8,052 bases of DNA, taken from NCBI GenBank assembly GCA_900543365.1, contig UQRG01000062.1:1-8052 (forward strand), written 5' to 3'. The notes beneath the pieces are model-generated. The model had not been told where the DNA came from. It worked only from the letters and a program-made list of their open reading frames with translations, and did not search any database. This document shows, in pieces, positions 1 through 6,136 of this stretch (position 1 is its first letter; each line of letters begins with the position of its first letter). The position numbers were made by a program, and so were the translations under genes. This stretch comes from an uncultured Eubacterium sp. GTDB lineage: Bacteria > Bacillota > Clostridia > Lachnospirales > CAG-274.

Positions 1-129
1 TTCTTTAGTACACCAGCCTCTGTTCTCTACAAGTTCTCTTTCAAGTATTGGCAACATAGCGTAACCACCACCAAAGCATACACTTCCCATTTTAGCAAAC
101 AAAATGTAAAGCTCTAATAACTCTTTCAT
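1..129 (-). CDS. chrA: Chromate transporter family protein, N-terminal fragment (cut by window edge)
   Basis: Only the first 43 codons are inside the window; the gene continues beyond position 1. The visible protein starts MKELLELYILFAKMGSVCFG and continues with a Gly-Gly-Tyr-Ala-Met-Leu-Pro run and Glu-Arg-Glu-Leu-Val, followed by a Trp. This FGGGYAMLP signature near the N-terminus is typical of the ChrA/CHR family (Pfam Chromate_transp), inner-membrane anion transporters. In Clostridia these are usually half-size proteins of about 180-200 residues encoded as tandem pairs, so a second half-gene may follow outside the window (family knowledge, not seen). The ATG at 127-129 is preceded by an AAAGGAGG ribosome binding site at 140-147 and a near-consensus promoter. 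Whether the substrate is really chromate cannot be told from sequence. Confidence 0.87.
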   Translation of the reverse strand, partial: MKELLELYILFAKMGSVCFGGGYAMLPILERELVENRGWCTKE

Positions 130-139
130 ATAAAGATTT

Positions 140-147
140 CCTCCTTT
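140..147 (-). promoter_or_regulatory. Ribosome binding site of the chromate transporter gene
   Basis: On the minus strand this reads AAAGGAGG, 10 bases before the ATG at 129-127. It fixes the start codon of the partial gene. Confidence 0.85.
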
Positions 148-176
148 GAAAAAATTACCATATTTATATTAGAAAA

Positions 177-205
177 AGTATAACACAGCTAAAAATACCT
201 GTCAA
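177..205 (-). promoter_or_regulatory. Sigma-A promoter of the chromate transporter gene
   Basis: On the minus strand there is a perfect -35 TTGACA (205-200), a 17-base spacer and a -10 TATACT (182-177). Transcription would start near 170, giving a leader of about 40 bases that contains the ribosome binding site. This is one of the two best promoters in the window. Confidence 0.85.
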
Positions 206-209
206 TAAT

Positions 210-239
210 CAGACAATTTAATATTAAATCGTATATAAT
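210..239 (+). promoter_or_regulatory. Probable promoter of the unknown membrane protein operon
   Basis: A perfect -10 TATAAT lies at 234-239. The best -35 at 18-base spacing is CAGACA (210-215), matching four of six consensus bases. It sits almost back to back with the divergent promoter at 177-205. The predicted start of transcription is near 245-246, so the ribosome binding site would be at the very 5' end of the transcript. Confidence 0.6.
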
Positions 240-254
240 ACTGAGGTGATAAAA

Positions 255-878
255 ATGAAAAATAAATTTACAGAGATTTTATTTGGCATAATTTTAATAT
301 TATCTGGTATTCTTTTTTATTTTAGACAAAATATAGCATTAAATATAGGACTTGTACTTATGTTTATTGCAGGTATAGGTTTTGTACTTATATATATTAA
401 TAAAAATAGTAAATTTTCTCTTTTTTTAGGTATATATTTTATTTATTTAAGTCTTGTAAGAATATTATCACTTATTTTTATATTTAGAACGGAAAATTTA
501 ATATTAGGTGGATTTTTATGTTGCCCTGGAGCAATATTTGATATAATATATATAAGAGAAAGAAAGGCAAATCAGTTAACTACTGGCAATGCTTTTATTG
601 CGGCAGGGTTAAGTATAGTTTTGGGGGCTGGGTTTTTTAGCGGTATATTGGCTGGTATTGGAGCCAGCCTTGTTACAGATAGCTTGTGTACTCAAAGAGG
701 AAAAAATACTCCTCAAACTATTATAGGTTTTGTGCTTGTTGTAGCAGGTCTTAAAGATGTTATATTTAGATTTGTTAATATAAATGGCACAGGCAATATA
801 ATAATAACTGCTTTGCTTGTGTTAGCAGGTTTAATAATAATTGCCAAATCAATATTAAGGAGTGAAAATAATGAATGA
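255..878 (+). CDS. Polytopic membrane protein of unknown function
   Basis: A 207-residue, very hydrophobic protein. I do not recognise its family. Apparent membrane segments lie near residues 6-22, 28-48, 54-78, 83-99, 112-140, 156-172 and 180-200, with a basic loop (RERK, residues 101-104) and a second polar loop around 141-155. Two adjacent cysteines (89-90) sit in a membrane segment. The ATG at 255 is chosen because GAGGTGAT (243-250) lies just before it; the in-frame GTG at 246 is part of that ribosome binding site. The stop overlaps the next gene by 8 bases, so the two are translationally coupled and probably act together. Function is unknown; a small integral membrane protein tied to the following RseC-like protein is the most that can be inferred. 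Confidence 0.75.
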   Translation: MKNKFTEILFGIILILSGILFYFRQNIALNIGLVLMFIAGIGFVLIYINKNSKFSLFLGIYFIYLSLVRILSLIFIFRTENLILGGFLCCPGAIFDIIYIRERKANQLTTGNAFIAAGLSIVLGAGFFSGILAGIGASLVTDSLCTQRGKNTPQTIIGFVLVVAGLKDVIFRFVNINGTGNIIITALLVLAGLIIIAKSILRSENNE

Positions 879-1305
879 TAAAATATTAGGTGAAGTTGGC
901 GAAGTTATAGGCAAAGAAAGTGGAAAGCTTATTGTTCGTATGGAAAGAAAAGAGGCTTGTGCTAAATGTCGTGCTTGTACAGCTGGTATGAAAAAGGAAG
1001 ATATGATAATAAGAGCCGAAAATATTTGCAATGCAGAAATTGGTAACAAGGTTGATATTGTCCTTGATAATGCTGATTTTATGAAAGCTACCCTTATTAT
1101 GTATGGTATTCCTTTTGTGGCTTTTATGATTGGTATTTTGGGTGGGTACTATGGTGCTTTGAGTATGGGTATTAATAATGGCGAGATTATTGGTGTTGTA
1201 GCCGGTATTATTTTTGTTGTTATTACATACCTTGTAATTCATAGTCAAGAAAGTAAGTTTAAAAAGGGGAATTTTGTGCCTAAAGCTTTAAAGGTTGTTG
1301 AGTAA
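871..1305 (+). CDS. RseC/MucC-like (SoxR-reducing system) membrane protein with Cys cluster
   Basis: A 144-residue protein with the RseC/MucC (Pfam RseC_MucC) layout: an N-terminal beta-rich soluble part with a cysteine cluster (Cys30-x2-Cys33-x2-Cys36, plus Cys53), then two membrane segments at about 73-94 and 104-124 and a short basic tail. The opening 'GEVGEVI' and 'A..G.KVDI.L' before the first membrane segment are typical of the family. Relatives include E. coli RseC, a modulator of sigma-E, and RsxC/Rnf-linked proteins that help keep SoxR reduced; in Clostridia the role is not established. The Cys cluster suggests metal or Fe-S binding (inference). AAGGAG at 857-862 selects the ATG at 871 over an in-frame GTG at 862. 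It overlaps the upstream membrane gene by 8 bases, so the pair is one operon. No rnf genes are visible in the window. Confidence 0.82.
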   Translation: MNDKILGEVGEVIGKESGKLIVRMERKEACAKCRACTAGMKKEDMIIRAENICNAEIGNKVDIVLDNADFMKATLIMYGIPFVAFMIGILGGYYGALSMGINNGEIIGVVAGIIFVVITYLVIHSQESKFKKGNFVPKALKVVE

Positions 1306-1313
1306 ATAGCTTA

Positions 1314-1345
1314 ACTCACCAAAATGTAATTGCATTTTGGTGAGT
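1314..1345. terminator. Hairpin terminator between convergent genes
   Basis: A perfect 13-base inverted repeat: ACTCACCAAAATG (1314-1326), a 6-base loop, and CATTTTGGTGAGT (1333-1345). On the plus strand it is followed by ATTTT, a short T tract. It lies just after the RseC-like gene (stop 1303-1305) and before the end of the convergent minus-strand gene at 1402, so it probably stops transcription from both sides. The T tract is weak on the minus strand. Confidence 0.75.
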
Positions 1346-1401
1346 ATTTTAAGGTATAGACTATTGATTAGTTTATGTATTATAAAAACTTTATTTATTA
1401 C

Positions 1402-1782
1402 CTATTTATTCAAATTTATTCCAATTACACCACCAAGTCCACCACCTGCAACAGCCAGCATTAAACTAACAATTAATTTAGAAGTAATGCTATACTGAGG
1501 TATAAGTACAAATCCAATTATGCACATAATTACAACATAAATTATACCAGCACCGATGCCCCAAAACAGACCACCTTTTTTAGCAGAACCAGCAGTAATC
1601 AATCCACACAAAATACAAACAACAGCCGTTGTAACTCTTATAACTGTGTAAAGATGTTTTTCGCTAACTTCAGTATATGTAATAAGAAGTGCAAATACAA
1701 AAAATACAATTAAAGTAAGTATGTAACTAACAAGAATACCTTTAATTAGAGCAAGTATAGGTGAACTTTTGGATTTAAACAT
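1402..1782 (-). CDS. TIGR04086-like (DUF3792) four-helix membrane protein
   Basis: A 126-residue membrane protein with four predicted helices near residues 10-36, 44-64, 70-92 and 102-122. The pattern of an N-terminal basic stretch, a 'CGLITAGSAKKGGLFWGIGAG' type segment (residues 59-79) and a glycine-rich last helix (AGGGLGGVIG) fits the TIGR04086/YrzE-like family of Firmicutes, whose function is unknown. The ATG at 1782 is preceded at 6 bases by GGGAGGT (1795-1789); an upstream in-frame GTG at 1797 falls at the edge of that site and is rejected. The gene starts 67 bases after the end of thiE on the same strand with no convincing terminator or promoter between, so it may be read through from the thiE promoter, although the two products have no evident link. 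Confidence 0.78.
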   Translation of the reverse strand: MFKSKSSPILALIKGILVSYILTLIVFFVFALLITYTEVSEKHLYTVIRVTTAVVCILCGLITAGSAKKGGLFWGIGAGIIYVVIMCIIGFVLIPQYSITSKLIVSLMLAVAGGGLGGVIGINLNK

Positions 1783-1849
1783 AAAAATACCTCCCACATA
1801 TCTTTTATCTTTTTCTATCTAAGATATGCAGAAGGTTATTTGATTATGA

Positions 1850-2479
1850 TTAAAAATCAATGGTATTTAGAAGTGATTTGCAAGCTTCTGTTATATTATT
1901 CTGAGCAAATATAGCAGAAATAACAGCAATACCACTTACACCATAGTCTTTTAGTTGAGAAGCGTTGTCTTTATTTATTCCACCTATAGCTACTGTTGGA
2001 ATATTAACAGTTTTATTAATTTCTTGAGCCAATTCTCTTGTCATATGGGTTGTGCCGGATTTAGTATTTGTGTTAAATACAGCACCAATTCCTAAATAGT
2101 CGGCTCCTTCATTATATGCTTTTATAGCTCTTTCAAGGGTTCTGGCGGTACCTCCTACTATTTTATTTTTGCCTAATATTTCTCTTGCTTTTTTTACAGA
2201 CATATCATCTGCACCAATATGAACACCGTCAGCATCTATTTCTTTGCAAAGTTTAACATTGTCATTTATTACAAAAGGTATACTGTATTTGTCAGTTATT
2301 TTTTTTACTTCAATAGCAATAGACTTAAATTCTTCATAAGAAGTGTTTTTTTCTCTAAGCTGTATAAATGTTGCACCACCTTTTATAGCTTCTTCAACAG
2401 CCTGAGGCAATGTTTTGTTTTTGAGCCATTGTCTGTCAGTTATAGCATATAGCTTTAGCATATTTTTGTTAAATTTCAT
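1850..2479 (-). CDS. thiE: Thiamine-phosphate synthase
   Basis: ThiE joins hydroxymethylpyrimidine diphosphate and hydroxyethylthiazole phosphate to make thiamine monophosphate, releasing pyrophosphate, in the cytoplasm. The 209-residue TIM-barrel has the usual size and motifs: YAITDR (11-16), QLREK (40-44; Arg42 and Lys44 bind pyrophosphate), INDN (71-74), DADGVHIG (82-89) with the following Asp pair, GGTART (109-114), the TKSGT loop with Lys140 (139-143), AIGGI (164-168) and VISAI (186-190). The usual Ser of the GVS motif is a Thr here (Thr111), a conservative change. The start at 2479 is chosen because GGAG (2492-2489) lies 9 bases upstream; the in-frame TTG at 2494 and ATG at 2488 overlap that site. 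No other thi gene and no TPP riboswitch accompany it. Confidence 0.95.
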   Translation of the reverse strand: MKFNKNMLKLYAITDRQWLKNKTLPQAVEEAIKGGATFIQLREKNTSYEEFKSIAIEVKKITDKYSIPFVINDNVKLCKEIDADGVHIGADDMSVKKAREILGKNKIVGGTARTLERAIKAYNEGADYLGIGAVFNTNTKSGTTHMTRELAQEINKTVNIPTVAIGGINKDNASQLKDYGVSGIAVISAIFAQNNITEACKSLLNTIDF

Positions 2480-2509
2480 TTTGGTCATCTCCAATATTGT
2501 ATTTTATTT

Positions 2510-2538
2510 ATCATAGCATTTTAAATGATTTGTTTCAA
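2510..2538 (-). promoter_or_regulatory. thiE: Promoter of thiE
   Basis: On the minus strand: -35 TTGAAA (2538-2533), a 17-base spacer, and -10 TATGAT (2515-2510), each with five of six consensus bases. The start would be near 2503, leaving a leader of only about 24 bases, too short for a riboswitch. Confidence 0.7.
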
Positions 2539-2632
2539 GTATTTGTAGTAAAGACTTAAAAATGTATATTGTATTGTAAATAATGTTATATTTTAAATAT
2601 TGGGACTAAGTAAATTAGTTTATCTGGTTTAA

Positions 2633-3652
2633 TCAATGATTTTGATGTTTTTTTAATCTTGCAATTTCTCGTTTTAAATTATCAATTTCTTGTTCATTTT
2701 TATTATTAATAAAAGGGCAAAATTTAATACTATAAGGACAGCAAACATCATTTAAAAGTTCAGTAGCACAAAATGTATCAGGACTTTGTCTTTCATAATC
2801 AATAAATGAAACCTTATTAAAAATAAAATTATCAATAGTTTCAACTCTATTAAAAGTTATACCCATATCATAAGATGTAATTTGCATATTTCCTTTAATA
2901 GTTGAAAATGTAATTAATATTTTACTGTTTATTATAGCAATATGACAACCTTTTATAATACCTTCGTAAATTGTTCTGGCTTTTGAAAGACCGTTATTAT
3001 CTTTTTTTACATAAACTAGCTTATTTATTCTGTTTGTTGTTATTAAAATACACAAGTGAATTTCATCTTCTGTTAAAGCAATGGAATAATCTATTATTTT
3101 GTAGCCAGTAGCATATAGCATTTTATAGTCACCAGTTGAATAAGTACCAATTTCCCTATAGCCTATTTGTTGTTCAGGAACTTTTTTAGAGTAAAAAAGT
3201 ATGTAATTATTATCAATAGCAATTAATTTTGTCATATTTGTTGTTGATGTATATTTATCAAGTATTACTGGTCTGGACCAACTACCATCATTATAACGAT
3301 GTTGCTCTGTTAAATAGCTTTCTTTTATATATTCTTTATTATAAAATAGTCTTATAATATTATCCTTTATCATACCTTCCATATTAAAGGGTATAGGATT
3401 GTGGTCGTTATTTCTAAGTACCATTCTATGAGGTTTTTTGCCTTCAGCCAGCATTAAATTGTCATCTTTATCTCCATATAATATTATAGGGTCACCATTT
3501 TTACTATGTATTATTGAAAAATTCTTTTCAGTGGTTTGTGCAATGGATATAGGTTCGCTCCATTTATCATTAACAAATTTTCTTTGAATTATAGAATTAT
3601 GCCATAAGTATACGGCATAGATATCATTGTTTTTTATTATACAAGTTTCCAT
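2633..3652 (-). CDS. Orphan protein with beta-propeller-like repeats and Cys-rich coiled-coil tail
   Basis: A 339-residue protein with no signal peptide or membrane segment, probably cytoplasmic. I do not recognise a named family. Residues 1-285 consist of repeating beta-strand units of about 45-50 residues with sialidase/propeller-like phrases: NDKWSEPISIA (28-38), NGDPIILYGD (52-61), DGSWSRPVILD (122-132), NNYILFYSK (148-156), DEIHLCIL (196-203), GLSKARTIYEG (221-231), NSKILITFS (242-250). This suggests a five- to seven-bladed propeller (inference). The tail has Cys295, Cys304, Cys305 and Cys312 in a 'CCPYS..FCPF' setting, then a short coiled coil (about 318-336). The ATG at 3652 has AGGAG 7 bases upstream. 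It is expressed divergently from the murC operon. A scaffold or binding role is plausible; no catalytic motif is visible. Confidence 0.72.
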   Translation of the reverse strand: METCIIKNNDIYAVYLWHNSIIQRKFVNDKWSEPISIAQTTEKNFSIIHSKNGDPIILYGDKDDNLMLAEGKKPHRMVLRNNDHNPIPFNMEGMIKDNIIRLFYNKEYIKESYLTEQHRYNDGSWSRPVILDKYTSTTNMTKLIAIDNNYILFYSKKVPEQQIGYREIGTYSTGDYKMLYATGYKIIDYSIALTEDEIHLCILITTNRINKLVYVKKDNNGLSKARTIYEGIIKGCHIAIINSKILITFSTIKGNMQITSYDMGITFNRVETIDNFIFNKVSFIDYERQSPDTFCATELLNDVCCPYSIKFCPFINNKNEQEIDNLKREIARLKKHQNH

Positions 3653-3681
3653 TTTAATGCTCCTCTGTCCCTTTTTTATTT

Positions 3682-3711
3682 ATAATATTCACAATTTATG
3701 CTTATATGCAA
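3682..3711 (-). promoter_or_regulatory. Possible promoter of the propeller-like orphan gene
   Basis: On the minus strand: -10 TATTAT (3687-3682) with a weak -35 TTGCAT (3711-3706) at 18-base spacing. It lies in the 141-base divergent region, where the plus-strand promoter at 3720-3748 points the other way. Confidence 0.45.
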
Positions 3712-3719
3712 ATTAACTG

Positions 3720-3748
3720 TTTAAAATTTATTTTATTTGTGATATACT
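3720..3748 (+). promoter_or_regulatory. Extended -10 promoter of the membrane-anchored protein/murC operon
   Basis: TGATATACT (3740-3748) is an extended -10 element (TG-n-TATACT). A -35-like TTTAAA (3720-3725) lies 17 bases before it. The start would be near 3755, about 40 bases before the first gene. Confidence 0.65.
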
Positions 3749-3793
3749 AAAGAAAAAATTACATATCTAAGCCAAAAGGAAGGAAAACTATAT

Positions 3794-4489
3794 ATGGGAA
3801 AAAATTTAGATTTTAACAAAGTTGTTTATACAGTTATTGGTGTTTTACTTGTTATTATTATTGTAGGTGCAGTTATAATAGGTATAAAAAGTATTAACAA
3901 TACTAAGAAAAATTATGAATCTGTTGGTAAGGAAGAAATGGTTTATAAAGGTGGAAAATATGAGCCAAAATATTCTCAAATTGATGAGGGAGAATTGCCA
4001 AAATCTAGTGACCTTGCAGAACTTGGGCTTGATAATGTTAAGCAAACAAGTAAACTTAATAATCAGTTTAATTTAGATAATTATGAAATTAATGATGGTA
4101 GTATTCGTTATAGTTATTTATCTAATGCTGTTACATCAGGTGAAAGACTGTATATATATGCTAAGAAAATGACAGAAAACGAGTATAATGCTATGTTACC
4201 TAAGGCTAAAAACCAAAATATTTCAGTTAATGGTATTAATGGAGTTTTTAATGACAGAACTCTTTATTACACAACTAATGAGGAGTCTGTACCTCAGAAT
4301 GTTAAGCAAAATGAGGCTAAAGGTAATGTTGTTGTCAGATATGGAAATTCAACATCAGAACTTTTACCAATGACTCAAATTATGTGGTATGATAATGGCA
4401 TAGGATATACATTAGAGTCAATTTCAAGAACATATACAATTGATGATATGACAGGTCTTTTAAAAGATTTCATTAATTCAACAAAATAA
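3794..4489 (+). CDS. Membrane-anchored extracytoplasmic protein of unknown function, upstream of murC
   Basis: A 231-residue protein with a single N-terminal membrane segment (about 11-32) after a short, weakly basic start and followed by a polar, Lys- and Asn-rich domain that should lie outside the cell. No lipobox Cys and no Cys at all, which suits an extracytoplasmic location. The C-terminal part (about 193-229: a 'QIMWYDNGIGYTLES' strand followed by a Thr-Ile-Asp-Asp helix) resembles the end of DUF4367-type domains of anti-sigma or sporulation-linked envelope proteins; this is a weak family guess. AAGGAAGG (3776-3783) precedes the ATG. The stop is 20 bases before murC with no terminator between, so the two are probably one operon, pointing to a cell-envelope role (inference). 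Confidence 0.72.
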   Translation: MGKNLDFNKVVYTVIGVLLVIIIVGAVIIGIKSINNTKKNYESVGKEEMVYKGGKYEPKYSQIDEGELPKSSDLAELGLDNVKQTSKLNNQFNLDNYEINDGSIRYSYLSNAVTSGERLYIYAKKMTENEYNAMLPKAKNQNISVNGINGVFNDRTLYYTTNEESVPQNVKQNEAKGNVVVRYGNSTSELLPMTQIMWYDNGIGYTLESISRTYTIDDMTGLLKDFINSTK

Positions 4490-4509
4490 ATTTTAAGGGG
4501 ATAGATATA

Positions 4510-5883
4510 ATGTTATTAAAGGATTTTAACAAAATTCATTTTATTGGTATAGGTGGCATAAGTATGTCAAGCTTGGCAGAAATACTTCAGCATAAAGGCA
4601 AAAAAGTAAGTGGTTCAGATGGAGTTCAATCTGCAGTTACAGATAGCCTTGTTAAAATGGGTATAAATGTAGTTATTGGTCAAAAAGCAGAAAATATAAC
4701 TGATGATATTGACCTTGTTGTTTATACTGCTGCTGTTAATGAGTCAAATCCGGAGTTAATTGCAGCCAGAGCATCTAAGGCAAAAGTTATAGATAGAGCT
4801 GAACTTGTAGGTATGCTTATGCTTGAATATAAGCACCCTATTTCAGTAGCAGGTACTCACGGTAAAACTACAACATCATCACTTGTTACAGAAATTTTAC
4901 TTCAAGCTAATGTAAATCCTACAGTTTCAATAGGTGGTATGCTTCCAAGTATTGGTGGAAATTACAAAATTGGTAGTGATGATTATTTTGTACTTGAAAC
5001 CTGTGAATATTGTGATAGTTTTCTTAAGTTTAACCCACATTCAGCAATTATTCTTAATGTAGATAAGGACCATATTGATTATTTTAAGAATTTAGATAAT
5101 ATTTATAAATCATTTAATAAATTTGCAAACAGACTTCCTGCTGATGGTTTTCTTGTTATAAATAATGAGATACCTAGATTAAGTGAAGTTATTGAAGGTG
5201 TTAAATGTTCTTACGAAACTTATGGTAAAGATAGTAATTCAGATTGGTACCCAACTAATGTAACTTATGATTCAATGGGTCATCATAGTTACACAGTTAA
5301 TTATAAGGGAGAAAAGATTGCAGAAGTTAGTCTTTCTATTCCTGGTGACCATAATGTTTATAACTCACTTGCTGCCTTTGCCCTTTGTTATAAGTATGGT
5401 ATTCCGGTTGATGCTATTGTTAAAGGTATCGACAACTACCACGGAACAGATAGAAGATTTCAATATAAGGGGAGTTTTAATGGTGTAAAGGTAATAGATG
5501 ACTATGCTCACCATCCTACTGAAATTGCTGCAACAATTAATAGTGCTAGAGCTAATGACATAAATAAATTGTGGATAGTTTTTCAACCACATACCTATAG
5601 TAGAACTTATGAGCTTTTAGATGACTTTGCAAAGGTACTCGCAAAGGCTGACAAAGTTGTTCTTGTAGATATATATGCTTCAAGAGAAAAGGACACAGGG
5701 CTAGTTAGCAGTAAGGATTTAGCAAATAAAATTGTCGAACATAATGGCAATGTGGAATATTGTGGTACATTTGAAAATGCACAAAATTACATTTTATCCC
5801 ATTGTAATCCACAGGATATGTTGATAACTATGGGTGCTGGTGATATAGTAAAATTAGGAGAAAAACTGGTTTCAGAGGAGTAA
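4510..5883 (+). CDS. murC: UDP-N-acetylmuramate--L-alanine ligase
   Basis: MurC adds L-alanine to UDP-MurNAc with ATP, the first amino-acid step of peptidoglycan precursor synthesis in the cytoplasm. The 457-residue protein has normal length and order: the UDP-binding GIGGISMS (13-20), the ATP P-loop GTHGKTTT (115-122), the central motif around Glu163 (ETCEYCDSF, 163-171), NVDKDHIDYF (183-192) with the metal-binding His188, PGDHNVYNSLAA (278-289), GTDRRFQ (312-318), DDYAHHPTE (330-338), QPHTYSRT (359-366) and MGAGDI (441-446). In enterobacterial MurC the central motif reads EADESD; the Cys form here is, as I recall, common in clostridial MurC. AAGGGG (4495-4500) is 9 bases before the ATG. It is probably co-transcribed with the preceding membrane-anchored gene. 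No hairpin terminator follows; the DnaA-box cluster begins 10 bases after the stop. Confidence 0.97.
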   Translation: MLLKDFNKIHFIGIGGISMSSLAEILQHKGKKVSGSDGVQSAVTDSLVKMGINVVIGQKAENITDDIDLVVYTAAVNESNPELIAARASKAKVIDRAELVGMLMLEYKHPISVAGTHGKTTTSSLVTEILLQANVNPTVSIGGMLPSIGGNYKIGSDDYFVLETCEYCDSFLKFNPHSAIILNVDKDHIDYFKNLDNIYKSFNKFANRLPADGFLVINNEIPRLSEVIEGVKCSYETYGKDSNSDWYPTNVTYDSMGHHSYTVNYKGEKIAEVSLSIPGDHNVYNSLAAFALCYKYGIPVDAIVKGIDNYHGTDRRFQYKGSFNGVKVIDDYAHHPTEIAATINSARANDINKLWIVFQPHTYSRTYELLDDFAKVLAKADKVVLVDIYASREKDTGLVSSKDLANKIVEHNGNVEYCGTFENAQNYILSHCNPQDMLITMGAGDIVKLGEKLVSEE

Positions 5884-5892
5884 TGCACAAAG

Positions 5893-5954
5893 TTATCCCA
5901 GTTATCCACAATTTTTGGGTGTAAAAAGGTGTGGACAAAGATAAGTTATCCACA
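5893..5954. promoter_or_regulatory. DnaA-box cluster between murC and efp
   Basis: Two perfect DnaA boxes TTATCCACA (5902-5910 and 5946-5954, plus strand), one TTGTCCACA on the minus strand (5930-5938, one change from consensus) and one degenerate TTATCCCAG (5893-5901) lie within 62 bases. Two further single-mismatch forms occur in the 3' part of murC (CTATCCACA on the minus strand at 5570-5578; TAATCCACA at 5805-5813). An extremely AT-rich stretch follows (about 5961-6060). No replication gene (dnaA, dnaN, rpmH, rnpA) is visible, so this is more likely a DnaA-binding regulatory or titration cluster than the chromosomal origin. The minus-strand box can also pair with its neighbours to form imperfect hairpins, but there is no T tract, so it is not a terminator. 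Confidence 0.65.
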
Positions 5955-6063
5955 AAGTTTGAAAAAATCGAAAAATTTAATAATTTATAAATTTAAGTGT
6001 AAATTTTAGATTGAATTTATTATGACAATATTTAACAAATATGTTACGAAACAAAAATATGTA

Positions 6064-6097
6064 TTGCTTTTTTTGTCAATATAGGGTATGATATAAA
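6064..6097 (+). promoter_or_regulatory. efp: Probable promoter region of efp
   Basis: Two overlapping readings: -35 TTGCTT (6064-6069), 17 bases, -10 TATGAT (6087-6092); or an extended -10 TGATATAAA (6089-6097) with no good -35. Either gives a start about 35-40 bases before the efp ATG. The upstream part of this spacer is AT-rich and includes a short inverted repeat TAACA-AATA-TGTTA (6033-6046) whose meaning is unclear. Confidence 0.5.
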
Positions 6098-6136
6098 ATA
6101 TATAAATATGTTTATGATTTTTAAGGAGGACATTAT

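Noticed and set aside
855..1248. Minus-strand open frames antisense to the RseC-like gene
   Set aside because: They lie opposite a well-supported gene, lack ribosome binding sites, and have low-complexity composition.
1801..1830. Short repeats of AGATA/TATCT between thiE and the TIGR04086-like gene
   Set aside because: Too short and AT-rich to call an operator or terminator; no T tract or stable stem.
2219..2452. Plus-strand open frame inside thiE
   Set aside because: Antisense shadow of thiE; Phe/Tyr/Ser-rich translation with no family signal.
2480..2632. TPP riboswitch upstream of thiE
   Set aside because: None of the conserved riboswitch segments (such as CTGAGA) is present on the minus strand, and the predicted promoter leaves a leader of about 24 bases.
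5267..5592. Alternative frames within murC
   Set aside because: Overlap a complete, strongly conserved murC and have no independent start signals.
5902..5954. Terminator hairpin after murC
   Set aside because: The opposing DnaA boxes can pair with one mismatch, but no T tract follows; the inverted repeat is explained by the boxes.
5884..6136. Chromosomal replication origin (oriC)
   Set aside because: DnaA boxes followed by an AT-rich stretch resemble an origin, but dnaA, dnaN, rpmH and rnpA are absent, the neighbours are murC and efp, and I could not find a convincing DnaA-trio repeat. Kept only as a DnaA-box cluster.
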